A DNA stretch of 64,000 bases from Aquiluna sp. (GTDB lineage: Bacteria > Actinomycetota > Actinomycetes > Actinomycetales > Microbacteriaceae): contig JAGYIJ010000002.1 of the NCBI GenBank assembly GCA_018402685.1, forward strand, positions 1-64,000, read 5' to 3'. Every line of letters starts with the position of its first letter. Positions within the stretch are counted from its first letter, which is position 1. A program made the position numbers and the translations under genes. Of the stretch, positions 10,718 through 19,446 are shown piece by piece. Under the pieces are notes generated by a model that was not told the DNA's origin, made no database searches, and worked only from the letters and a program-made list of their open reading frames with translations.

Positions 10718-11450
10718 ATCAGAAGGCGTAAGACTGCAAAAGGCGCTGGCGGCAGCCGGTGTTGCATCCAGAAGAGCATCCGAGGAGATGATCGTCAAGG
10801 GTCGGATCAAGGTCAATGGCAAAGTTATCCGCGAGCTTGGAACTCGCATCAACCCGCTTGAGGACCAGGTGCAAGTCGATGGCCGCCCAGTTCAAATGGA
10901 CCCAGAGCGAATCTACTTTGCCTTCAATAAGCCCAAGGGTGTCACCTCAACCATGAGTGATGAGGGCGGCAAGCGCTGCCTGGCCGACTATTTTGTTGAG
11001 TTCGACCACATCTTCAATGTCGGCAGGCTGGACCGGGAAACCACCGGGTTGTTGCTAATGACCAACGACGGTGAGCTTGCCAATCAACTCCTGCACCCAA
11101 GCTACGAGGTGGACAAGCTCTACGTCGCCAAGGTGATGGGCAAAGTGGGCAGGGTGGAGCTGCAAAAGCTAAAAGATGGCGTCAAGCTCGAGGATGGTCT
11201 GTCAAAAGCGGACCGGGTTCGGGTCATAGATCAAAACGATGCGTTTTCCCTGGTCGAGATTGTGCTGCACTCTGGCAAGAATCGAATCGTGAGAAGAATG
11301 TTCGAGGCCATTGGCCACCCGGTCATCGACCTGACCAGAAAGAGCTTTGGCCCCATTCATCTAAAGGCCCTCAAGCTTGGTCATTACCGTGAGCTGAGTA
11401 AGCTTGAGGTTGGTTCGCTCATGGAGCTGGGCCAGTCTCGAGGCAAATAA
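10710..11450 (+). CDS. rluB: 23S rRNA pseudouridine synthase B
   Basis: S4 domain (VRLQKALAAAGVASRRASEEMI) and NVGRLDRETTGLLLMTNDGELA; likely TTG start overlapping scpB. Confidence 0.92.
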   Translation: MTESEGVRLQKALAAAGVASRRASEEMIVKGRIKVNGKVIRELGTRINPLEDQVQVDGRPVQMDPERIYFAFNKPKGVTSTMSDEGGKRCLADYFVEFDHIFNVGRLDRETTGLLLMTNDGELANQLLHPSYEVDKLYVAKVMGKVGRVELQKLKDGVKLEDGLSKADRVRVIDQNDAFSLVEIVLHSGKNRIVRRMFEAIGHPVIDLTRKSFGPIHLKALKLGHYRELSKLEVGSLMELGQSRGK

Positions 11451-11459
11451 GGATTTCTA

Positions 11460-11822
11460 ATGGCGGTCAGGGCATTTCGCGGAGCTATTCAGCTCGATCA
11501 TGATGAGCGCTCCCACCTTTTGCAGTCCACCGCCGAGCTGCTAACCCGGATGCTGCACGATAACAAGGTCGACCTTGCGGGCTTGATATCAATCACCTTC
11601 TCCGCCACCCCCGATCTCAAAAGCGAGTTCCCAGCAGTCGCTGCCAGGGAGCTCGGACTCGACGATGTTCCACTGATGTGTTTTGTGGAGATGGATGTTG
11701 AAGGCTCAATGCCAAGAGTGATCAGGATCATGCTGCACGCCGAGAGCAAACTGCAGCGCTCTGAGATCAGCCACGTCTACCTCCGTGGCGCTCAGGGCCT
11801 AAGGTCAGATCTAGCAAAGTGA
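11460..11822 (+). CDS. aroH: Monofunctional AroH-type chorismate mutase
   Basis: AFRGAIQLDHDER...LTRMLHDN...ISITFSATPDLKSEFPAVAARELG; matches the B. subtilis-type AroH fold family. Confidence 0.88.
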   Translation: MAVRAFRGAIQLDHDERSHLLQSTAELLTRMLHDNKVDLAGLISITFSATPDLKSEFPAVAARELGLDDVPLMCFVEMDVEGSMPRVIRIMLHAESKLQRSEISHVYLRGAQGLRSDLAK

Positions 11823-12883
11823 AAACCCCAAACATAAAGATTGTTGGGGCTGGCCTACTCGGCACCAGCCTCGGTCTCGCGCTCACCAAACACGGCATTA
11901 CCGCCCAGCTCGCTGACCAATCAAAGGCCAACCTGCGGTTGGCCATTGAGTACGGAGCCGGTCAAGAAACTGGATCAGAGCCAGATCTAGTTGTGGTCTG
12001 CGTGCCACCAGATATGACAGCCGAGGTAATTGCTCGAGAACTTGAGAAGCACCCAAGTGCAACCGTGACCGATGTTGCGAGCACCAAGGCACAGATTGCC
12101 CAAGAGGTCAAAGAGCTCACCACAGAGCACCCTCGCTACATCGGCTCTCACCCAATGGCGGGCAGAGAAAAGGGCGGCCCTGGCAAAGCCAGAGCCGACC
12201 TGTTCTTCGCAAGACCCTGGATCATCGCCGCCGAATCCAACGCAGCTTCTGATCGCATCGAAGAGATTAGAGATCTTGCGCTGAGACTAGGTGCATTGCC
12301 GCAGCAGATGACTCCTCAGGATCACGACAGTGCAGTGGCGATCGTTTCTCACCTACCCCAACTAGCCGCATCACTTGTTGCGGCAAGGCTCAACTCAGCA
12401 AATCCCTCGCACCTAGATCTAGCCGGTCAAGGTCTTCGAGACACAACAAGAATCGCTGCATCTGACCCAGAGCTCTGGCTGCAGATCCTGAATCAAAATG
12501 CAGCTCAGATCGCACCGCTGCTATCAGAGCTATCCAGTGACCTGGACGAAATCAGCAAGTCACTCAGTGACCCAGAGGCAAGCGGATCATTGGCCAAGCT
12601 CCATGCGGTTTTAGAGCGCGGTAACCAAGGGGTCTCAAAGATCCCAGGCAAGCACGGCGGTAAGTATGCCGAGTATGAGCAGGTGACCGTGATCATTGAT
12701 GATTCACCAGGAGCGCTTGCAGCACTGCTCACCTTCATTGGTGAGATAGACGTGAACATCGAGGACCTCAAGCTGGAGCACTCTCCAGGGGCCGAGATTG
12801 GCCTTGTCGAGTTGCAGGTGATGCCATCCTCGGCAAAGCAATTGATTTCGAGTCTGACCGAGTCCGGTTGGCGGTTGGTCTAG
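11819..12883 (+). CDS. tyrA: Prephenate dehydrogenase with C-terminal ACT-like domain
   Basis: IVGAGLLGTSLGLALTKHG, GSHPMAGREKGGPGKARADLF; C-terminal VTVIIDDSPGALAALLTFIGEI. Confidence 0.9.
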   Translation: MKTPNIKIVGAGLLGTSLGLALTKHGITAQLADQSKANLRLAIEYGAGQETGSEPDLVVVCVPPDMTAEVIARELEKHPSATVTDVASTKAQIAQEVKELTTEHPRYIGSHPMAGREKGGPGKARADLFFARPWIIAAESNAASDRIEEIRDLALRLGALPQQMTPQDHDSAVAIVSHLPQLAASLVAARLNSANPSHLDLAGQGLRDTTRIAASDPELWLQILNQNAAQIAPLLSELSSDLDEISKSLSDPEASGSLAKLHAVLERGNQGVSKIPGKHGGKYAEYEQVTVIIDDSPGALAALLTFIGEIDVNIEDLKLEHSPGAEIGLVELQVMPSSAKQLISSLTESGWRLV

Positions 12884-13515
12884 TGGTTTTTGTTATTGCA
12901 GTTGATGGTCCAGCAGGATCTGGGAAGTCAAGTGTCTCGAAGGCAGCTGCCGCTGCCCTCGGCTTTGGCTATCTCGACACCGGAGCTGGCTATCGAGCCT
13001 TCACCTACCACGCCATGCAGCTGCCCGAGGCAACCCTGGATGAGCTCATCGAGAGCTTTGACTACGAGATCACTTTGGACCCGGGCGAACAGCTTGTGAT
13101 GCTCGGGGGAGAAGACATCACCGATGTTATTCGCCAGTCCGAGGTTGCAAACCTGGTCTCAACATACGCGCGCGAACCAAGGGTTCGCGCTTTGCAGCTG
13201 GAGGATGCCAGGAGCAGGGTTGAGTCCTCTGAACTACCCGGTGTTGTGGTGGAGGGGCGAGACATCACCACTGTTGTGTTTGAAGATGCGCCCTTGCGAG
13301 TGCTGCTAACCGCAACCGAAGAGGTTAGGCTTATGCGTCGCGGCCTTGAGCAAACCGAAAGCTCAGAAAACCTAAAGGCCAGAGACAAATCTGACTCGCA
13401 AGTTGTTGATTTCTTCACGCCCAGTCAGGGCGTGGTCTTAGTTGACACCACTGAGTTGAATTTTGATGAGAGCGTGCAAGCGCTCACTGATTTATACCGG
13501 GAGGTGACCAAGTAA
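12883..13515 (+). CDS. cmk: Cytidylate kinase
   Basis: [51 protein letters not shown] start overlapping tyrA stop. Confidence 0.93.
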   Translation: MVFVIAVDGPAGSGKSSVSKAAAAALGFGYLDTGAGYRAFTYHAMQLPEATLDELIESFDYEITLDPGEQLVMLGGEDITDVIRQSEVANLVSTYAREPRVRALQLEDARSRVESSELPGVVVEGRDITTVVFEDAPLRVLLTATEEVRLMRRGLEQTESSENLKARDKSDSQVVDFFTPSQGVVLVDTTELNFDESVQALTDLYREVTK

Positions 13516-14966
13516 TGACCGATGAGAACATTGAAAAAGCTCGCCTAGAACTTCTAAGAGCAGAGCTTGAAGATTTTGAACTTGAGGAAGAAGATCAACC
13601 CCTTCTAGACCTCGACCTCTCGGAAGAAGAGTTCTCGGGTTATCTCCCAGCACCTCCGGTATTGGCAATCGTTGGAAGACCAAACGTTGGTAAGTCGGCT
13701 TTGGTGAACAGAATCCTCGGTCGCCGCGAAGCGGTTGTTGAAGACAAGCCCGGCATCACAAGAGACCGTGTTTCCTACAAAGCAGAGTGGAACGGTCGGG
13801 ACATCACCCTGGTCGACACCGGCGGTTGGGAAATCGATGCCAAGGGATTAGATCTTTCGGTAGCAGAGCAAGCCGAGGTCGCAGTCGACCTCTCCGATGC
13901 GGTGTTGTTCATTGTGGACGCAATGGTGGGGCCAACCTCCTCAGACGAGCGAGTTGTGAGCATGCTGCGCGCGAGCGGCAAGCCGGTGTTGCTGGTTGCA
14001 AACAAGATTGACGATGCCCACCTGGAGCCAGAAGCTGCATCACTTTGGTCACTGGGATTAGGTGAGCCCTACCCAGTCTCCGCCCTGCACGGCAGGGGAG
14101 TAGCTGACCTACTCGATGCTGTTCTAAAGGTTTTGCCCGAGAAGTCAGCTATCGCCGAGGATGAATTCGCCGGCCCTAGAAGAATTGCCCTGATTGGTCG
14201 ACCGAATGTTGGCAAGTCGAGCCTCCTCAACAAAGCAACTGGCACCAACCGCGCGGTTGTGAGCGACCTTGCTGGCACCACTCGAGACCCGATTGACGAG
14301 CAGGTCGAAATTGCCGGCAAGATCTGGCGCTTTATTGACACCGCCGGTATTCGCCGTCGCCAGCATCGCCAACAGGGTGCTGATTTTTATGCAGCGTTGA
14401 GAACCGCAGCCGCGCTAGAGCGCGCTGAGGTTGCCGTTGTGCTTTTTGATGTCAGCGAATCCATCAGCGAAGCCGATGTCCGCATCGTTCAGCTCGCTCT
14501 TGATTCCGGTCGGGCAATCGTCTTGGCCTTCAATAAGTGGGACGTGCTAGACGATGAGCGTCGCATCTACCTCGAGAAAGAGATCGATTCTGACCTAGCT
14601 CACGTCGACTGGGCACCAAGAGTAAACCTCTCGGCACTAACCGGTCGACACCTTGAGAAGCTGGTTCCAGCACTCGAGGTTGCCCTAGAGAGCTGGGACA
14701 AGCGAATCCCAACCGGCAAGCTAAACGCTTTCTTGTCAGAACTGCAGGCATCCAACCCGCACCCAATCCGCGGTGGTAAGCAGCCAAGAATTCTCTTTGG
14801 CACCCAGGCAGCATCGAGGCCTCCAAAGTTTGTGCTGTTTGCAACCGGGTTTATTGAAGCCGGCTACCGCAGATTCATCATTCGCAAACTTCGCGAGACC
14901 TATGGTTTCGAAGGATCACCAATCGAGATTGGTGTTCGGGTCCGCGAAAAGAGAAAGCGCAAGTAG
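13515..14966 (+). CDS. der: GTPase Der (EngA)
   Basis: Two G domains: [33 protein letters not shown] and [17 protein letters not shown]. Confidence 0.96.
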   Translation: MTDENIEKARLELLRAELEDFELEEEDQPLLDLDLSEEEFSGYLPAPPVLAIVGRPNVGKSALVNRILGRREAVVEDKPGITRDRVSYKAEWNGRDITLVDTGGWEIDAKGLDLSVAEQAEVAVDLSDAVLFIVDAMVGPTSSDERVVSMLRASGKPVLLVANKIDDAHLEPEAASLWSLGLGEPYPVSALHGRGVADLLDAVLKVLPEKSAIAEDEFAGPRRIALIGRPNVGKSSLLNKATGTNRAVVSDLAGTTRDPIDEQVEIAGKIWRFIDTAGIRRRQHRQQGADFYAALRTAAALERAEVAVVLFDVSESISEADVRIVQLALDSGRAIVLAFNKWDVLDDERRIYLEKEIDSDLAHVDWAPRVNLSALTGRHLEKLVPALEVALESWDKRIPTGKLNAFLSELQASNPHPIRGGKQPRILFGTQAASRPPKFVLFATGFIEAGYRRFIIRKLRETYGFEGSPIEIGVRVREKRKRK

Positions 14967-15845
14967 TGAAACCACTAGCGATTGCCCTCAATGCACTCCG
15001 AGGTTTTCTAATCGGAGTAGCGGAGGTCATTCCTGGAGTTTCCGGCGGCACCATCGCACTCATTGTCGGTGTCTACCAGCGCATCATTGATTCAGCTGCA
15101 GCCTTCACCAAAGGCATCCTGCAGCTTCGCACCCTCAACACTGCAGGACTAAAGAGCGAGTTCAAAAAGATTGACCTCGCTCTGCTTTTACCACTCGGCA
15201 TCGGCATGCTCTCAGCAATTGTTCTGGCAGCAGCGGCTCTCGAGCCGCTATTAGAAAACGAACCCGAGATCATGCGGGGGTTGTTCTTTGGCATGATTCT
15301 GGTCTCGCTCTATGTGCCATTCAAGATGGCCTCCAGCATCTGGCGACCAAGGGACTTCGTTCTTGCTCTTGGGGCAGCCGCAGTTGCTTTTAGCCTGATG
15401 TCAATACCAAGAGCCGCGGAGTTTGAGCCAAGTCTCTTTGTCGTTTTCCTTGGAGCCACGGTGGCAATCTGCGCACTCGTGCTGCCAGGTGTCTCTGGAT
15501 CATTCTTGCTTCTAGCCCTGGGTCTTTATGCTCCAACGATTGCGGCGGTCAATGACCGAAACTGGCTCTACCTACTGGTCTTTGTGTTAGGTGCCATTGT
15601 TGGCCTTGGAGCTTTCTCCACACTGCTTTCTTGGCTGCTTGAAAACAAGCGTCGATTGACGCTTGTGATCATGACTGGTTTGATGCTGGGATCTCTCAGG
15701 GCACTTTGGCCATGGCAAGAAGACCAGGGAGGCCTCTTGCCTGCAAGCTAGCCCAGGACCACTAGTCGCACTTGCAGCCGGCGTGGTTGTAGTGGGCGGG
15801 CTAATTCTTTGGCAGGCCAGGATGGATTCTCGTTCGCACCAATAG
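14966..15845 (+). CDS. DUF368 integral membrane protein, frameshifted near its 3' end
   Basis: RGFLIGVAEVIPGVSGGTIALIVGVYQRII, LVLPGVSGSFLLLALGLY; C-terminal helix SPGPLVALAAGVVVVGGLILWQARMDSRSHQ* continues in another frame. Confidence 0.85.
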
Positions 15846-15868
15846 ACTTACTCCCGTTGCTAACGCAA

Positions 15869-15942
15869 CGGGCTGTAGCGCAGCTTGGTAGCGCACTTGT
15901 CTGGGGGACAAGGGGTCGTGGGTTCAAATCCCGCCAGCCCGA
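15869..15942 (+). tRNA. tRNA-Pro (anticodon GGG)
   Basis: Acceptor CGGGCTG/CAGCCCG, anticodon arm CTTGT-CTGGGGG-ACAAG, T arm GTGGG-TTCAAAT-CCCGC; CCA not encoded. Confidence 0.95.
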
Positions 15943-15992
15943 CTCAAAAGTTACCTAGAAATCCCCTTTTCTGAACTAGAGTCGGTCTTATC

Positions 15993-16006
15993 GCCCCAGC
16001 CGGGGC
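15993..16006 (+). terminator. Terminator-like hairpin after tRNA-Pro
   Basis: GCCCC-agcc-GGGGC followed by CTTCCTTT; equivalent hairpin conserved in the second copy at 19370-19382. Confidence 0.6.
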
Positions 16007-16033
16007 CTTCCTTTGGCGTTGACTCGAAGTAAC

Positions 16034-16063
16034 ACTCTCCAGCTGTGCACAGCACCGGAGAGT
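16034..16063 (+). promoter_or_regulatory. Putative Shine-Dalgarno-sequestering hairpin (copy 1)
   Basis: ACTCTCC (16034-16040) pairs with GGAGAGT (16057-16063), which contains the SD upstream of ATG 16071; loop holds palindrome GCTGTGCACAGC. Confidence 0.65.
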
Positions 16064-16070
16064 ATAAGAA

Positions 16071-19000
16071 ATGTCAGCAAGGCATTCCACTCCAACAAGA
16101 AGCAATAGAGCAGTCGCTGTTGTCATAGCGCTGATTGCAAGTCTTTTAGTGCTGGCGTCTCCAAACCTTGAGTCCAAGGCTAACTACCTCTCTTTTGATA
16201 CCAGTGCAATCACCTATAACGACCGAGTTTGCAATCTTGGCGATCCAAACAATCACACCACCAGTGACACAGCTTTTGAGATTTCCACCTCAGAGCAGCT
16301 CTGGGAGATAACCGACTGCGTGTCGAACACCGCAACTATTTACTTTGAACTTGGCGATGACATTGATGTCAGCGATGCCAGCAAAGCAGGAAGCGCGCCA
16401 ACGAACTCTCCAATTGGCTTCAGCACCTCAGCACTTGCCTACTCATTCCGGGGGGTTCTGGATGGAGCGGGCAGGTCCATCAAGAATGTTTCAATGTCTA
16501 GCTCGACATACGGCGTGGGACTATTTGCCGCTTTGCAAAATGCGACCGTTAGCAATCTGATAATTCACGGCGATTTCGTAACTACAAACACCGGAACGAC
16601 TACCACCATGGCAGCGGGCGCCCTGGCTATCACAACCATTGACACCGTGATGCTTCGCAACCTAACAAACTCCTCTTCGGTTTCGGGTTTTGCGAACGTT
16701 GGAGGTTTGGTTGGTTACGCTCAAAATTTGATCTCATTTGAGTCAGTTCGAAATGATGGGACTGTCAGGGGAGAGTCCGTTTCCGTCGGTGGTCTGATCG
16801 GTCTGATGGCCGCCACACCCCGCATCTTAGGGTCTTCAAATACTGGGGCTGTATTTGGCATAACCAGGGTTGGCGGCCTGATTGGTAACTTGCCAGGGGT
16901 TAACGCTGAAATTGTTGACTCCAGCAATAGCGGCACCGTAACCGGCACCGTCCAATTTGTAGGGGGGCTTGTCGGTCATGCACAGGGGAATGGAGTACTC
17001 GTAATGAGCTCCAGCAACACTGGCAGGGTAGACGGAGGCGCAAACGCTGGGGGCCTACTAGGTCACTGTGGCGGGGTATGCAGTGCTCACGGCGCTTCCA
17101 ACACTGGCCAGATTTCCGCGAGTGAAAAAGCAGGCGGCTTGGTTGGATTTGGAATAACGGTGAGCATTTATGACTCATTCAACACCGGCACTGTTTCCGC
17201 AACCTCGCAGCAAGCAGGTGGCCTAGTCGGCTATGCCGATAACCCAACCATCGAGAGGTCTCACAACAGCGCCCGTGTCTCTGGCACCCAAAGCGTCGGC
17301 GGCCTGGTGGGCTGGACTTTGCAAATCCTGAAAATTGACTCCTCACAGAACACTGGAGAAATCACGGGCTCCTTAGGTTCTGTTGGAGGACTGGGAGGTT
17401 GGTTACAAAATCCTGGGGGGAGCGCTCAAATAACCAAATCGCACAACACCGGATCGGTCTTTGGGTCGAATCAGGTTGGCGGCCTGATGGGTTATGTGAA
17501 TGGCGACACCAACCTCGACTCCTCCTCTAACACCGGACCGGTCTCTGGAACTGGATTCGATGTCGGCGGCCTGGTGGGTTATGCAAAGTCCAACGCCAAT
17601 ATCAACTCCTCTTACAACACCGGACCAGTCTCTGGAACTCTCAACAGGGTGGGCGGCTTGGTAGGTCTGGTCGAACAAAACGTAATCGCAACCATCACCT
17701 CCTCCTATAACATCGGTGCAGTCAGGGGACGTAATGAAGTGGGTGGCTTAGTGGGCTTGGTTAGGTCTGATGTCAGACTCACCTCCTCCTATAACATCGG
17801 AACAGTCTCCGGAGCGCAGTATGTCGGTGGCCTGATGGGCTATGCAAGGTCCAACGCCAACATCGACTCCTCCTACAACACCGGACCGGTCTCTGGGTCG
17901 GCTCAGGTCGGCGGCTTGGTGGGTATCGTGGTTCTCGAGGGCAACATCAACTCCTCCTACAACACCGGAGAAGTTTCCGGAACTGGAAATGTTATCGGCG
18001 GACTGGTGGGTATTGCACAGGCCGACGCCATCATCAACTCCTCCTACAACACCGGAGCAGTAACTGGAAATAATGATTTTGACGGACTCGCTGGAAGCGT
18101 CCAGGGCTCCGTCACCACCACATCTGCATACAGCTCAGTGGCATCAAGATACGTTACAGCCAGACCGGCTAATGATATGAAGCTGGCAAGCACCTTTGTC
18201 GGCTTTGACTTCAGCTCCAGCAATCCGGTTTGGGGCTTCGGTTCACCAATTGACAATCAGGGCTTTCCAATGCTCAGAGTCTTTGCTGAGCTCAGCTCCT
18301 ACTTCAGCGACTTTGCAAGATTTTCATCCAACTCGGAGCTAGGTTCACTGGTTCTAAGCCAGGGTGTGCTGTCGCCCACTTTTGCAAGTGCTACCACAAA
18401 CTACGTTGTCAGTCTCTCTAACGATGTGAGCGCTATGACCCTGACGCCCGTCACTTCAGACTCCGATGCCTCAATAACTGTTGAGGGCTCGGCTGTGGCA
18501 TCGGGTAATGAATCTGCAGCTATCTCCTTGATTGTCGGCACAAACACAATCACAATTTTGATTACCGCTGCGGACTCAACCACAACCTCTTACACACTCA
18601 CAGTCTTTAGATCCAATCCACCATCACAGCCCGAACCTGAGGTTGAGGCTGAGTCGCGGCCGGCTGTCTATCTTGGCCCAGTTCTGAATGGACCAATGGA
18701 GACTCACGCGGGGGCTCTGGTTGTCTTCTCCGGGCGGCGCCTAGAAACCATATCAAGAGCTCTTGTCCAGGAAACCCAAATCACTATTGTGTTGAGTTCT
18801 CCCAAATCTTTGGTCTTGGAAATTCCAAGCTCGATGTCACCTGGTAGTTATGACCTGAGGCTGCAATCAAGCTTTGGGCTGCTCACTTTTCAAAAGGGCC
18901 TGAGGGTGCTTGAGAATGCCAGCACAGCAATCGTCATCGAGGCCCTAGATAAGAAGCTCACCGTCGGCGCATTCAAAGGCTTTATCGCCATCTACACCAA

Positions 19001-19190
19001 GGGTTATGAGGGTCAAAGACTCTCAGCCAAGGTTGCAGGCAAGTGGCTGGTTGTTAGTTCCCTAGATGAAACCTGGAGCGGCAATAACTACAGCCGAACA
19101 ATTAGGTCCACTGGTGCCGGTAAGTCAATAAAGGTCCACCTCTACATCGATAGGCAGTTTGTGAGAACCGAAGAACTTAGAACCAAATAG
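16071..19190 (+). CDS. Secreted GLUG-repeat surface protein (copy 1), with cadherin-like beta-sandwich domain and C-terminal TIG-like region
   Basis: N-terminal signal-like hydrophobic segment; many VGGLVGYA / SSYNTG repeats; LSQGVLSPTFASATTNYVVSLSNDVSAMTLTPVTSD...NTITILITAADSTTTSYTLTV resembles PF12733. Confidence 0.88.
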   Translation: MSARHSTPTRSNRAVAVVIALIASLLVLASPNLESKANYLSFDTSAITYNDRVCNLGDPNNHTTSDTAFEISTSEQLWEITDCVSNTATIYFELGDDIDVSDASKAGSAPTNSPIGFSTSALAYSFRGVLDGAGRSIKNVSMSSSTYGVGLFAALQNATVSNLIIHGDFVTTNTGTTTTMAAGALAITTIDTVMLRNLTNSSSVSGFANVGGLVGYAQNLISFESVRNDGTVRGESVSVGGLIGLMAATPRILGSSNTGAVFGITRVGGLIGNLPGVNAEIVDSSNSGTVTGTVQFVGGLVGHAQGNGVLVMSSSNTGRVDGGANAGGLLGHCGGVCSAHGASNTGQISASEKAGGLVGFGITVSIYDSFNTGTVSATSQQAGGLVGYADNPTIERSHNSARVSGTQSVGGLVGWTLQILKIDSSQNTGEITGSLGSVGGLGGWLQNPGGSAQITKSHNTGSVFGSNQVGGLMGYVNGDTNLDSSSNTGPVSGTGFDVGGLVGYAKSNANINSSYNTGPVSGTLNRVGGLVGLVEQNVIATITSSYNIGAVRGRNEVGGLVGLVRSDVRLTSSYNIGTVSGAQYVGGLMGYARSNANIDSSYNTGPVSGSAQVGGLVGIVVLEGNINSSYNTGEVSGTGNVIGGLVGIAQADAIINSSYNTGAVTGNNDFDGLAGSVQGSVTTTSAYSSVASRYVTARPANDMKLASTFVGFDFSSSNPVWGFGSPIDNQGFPMLRVFAELSSYFSDFARFSSNSELGSLVLSQGVLSPTFASATTNYVVSLSNDVSAMTLTPVTSDSDASITVEGSAVASGNESAAISLIVGTNTITILITAADSTTTSYTLTVFRSNPPSQPEPEVEAESRPAVYLGPVLNGPMETHAGALVVFSGRRLETISRALVQETQITIVLSSPKSLVLEIPSSMSPGSYDLRLQSSFGLLTFQKGLRVLENASTAIVIEALDKKLTVGAFKGFIAIYTKGYEGQRLSAKVAGKWLVVSSLDETWSGNNYSRTIRSTGAGKSIKVHLYIDRQFVRTEELRTK
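16690..18090 (+). repeat. In-frame tandem coding repeats (GLUG units, roughly 75-90 bp each)
   Basis: Recurrent GG(C/T)GGC(C/T)TGGTGGG...AACTCCTCCTACAACACCGGA; the last units (17.5-18.06 kb) are nearly identical at DNA level, some spaced 84 bp. Confidence 0.85.
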
Positions 19191-19247
19191 CTATCAAGAG
19201 TTCTGCAGGGCAGGGCTTGTAGATCAATAAGTCTCTTGCTAACGCAA

Positions 19248-19320
19248 CGGGCTGTAGCGCAGCTTGGTAGCGGACTTTTCTGGGGGCAAGGACTGGTTGG
19301 TTCAAATCCCGCCAGCCCGA
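19248..19320 (+). pseudogene. Degenerate tRNA-Pro copy (pseudo-tRNA)
   Basis: Near-identical to 15869-15942 with intact acceptor stem, but one-base deletion and mispairs in anticodon and T arms (CTTTT-CTGGGGG-CAAGG; GTTGG/CCCGC). Confidence 0.85.
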
Positions 19321-19369
19321 CTCAAAAGTTATAAAACCTTCTTATTGGGGAACTATAATTCGCCTTATC

Positions 19370-19382
19370 GCCCCTTCGGGGC
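19370..19382 (+). terminator. Terminator-like hairpin after pseudo-tRNA (copy 2)
   Basis: GCCCC-ttc-GGGGC followed by CTTCTTTT, homologous to copy 1. Confidence 0.6.
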
Positions 19383-19407
19383 CTTCTTTTGGCGTTGACT
19401 CTTAGTA

Positions 19408-19439
19408 ACTCTCTCCATTTGTGCACAGCACTAGAGAGT
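19408..19439 (+). promoter_or_regulatory. Putative Shine-Dalgarno-sequestering hairpin (copy 2)
   Basis: ACTCTCT (19408-19414) pairs with AGAGAGT (19433-19439), same 7-nt spacing to ATG 19447; innermost C-G pair of copy 1 is T-A here. Confidence 0.65.
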
Positions 19440-19446
19440 CCGAATA

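Noticed and set aside
16690-18090. CRISPR-like or non-coding satellite repeat array
   Set aside because: Repeats are in frame with a single long ORF, encode GLUG motifs and vary in length; there are no conserved palindromic repeats with unique spacers and no cas genes
15869-19320. Integrative element bounded by tRNA-Pro direct repeats (att sites)
   Set aside because: The second copy is a full-length degenerate tRNA rather than a 3' att fragment, there is no integrase or other mobile gene inside, and the leader and CDS are also duplicated; tandem duplication explains it better
19248-19320. Second functional tRNA-Pro gene
   Set aside because: Anticodon and T arms are mispaired and one base is missing
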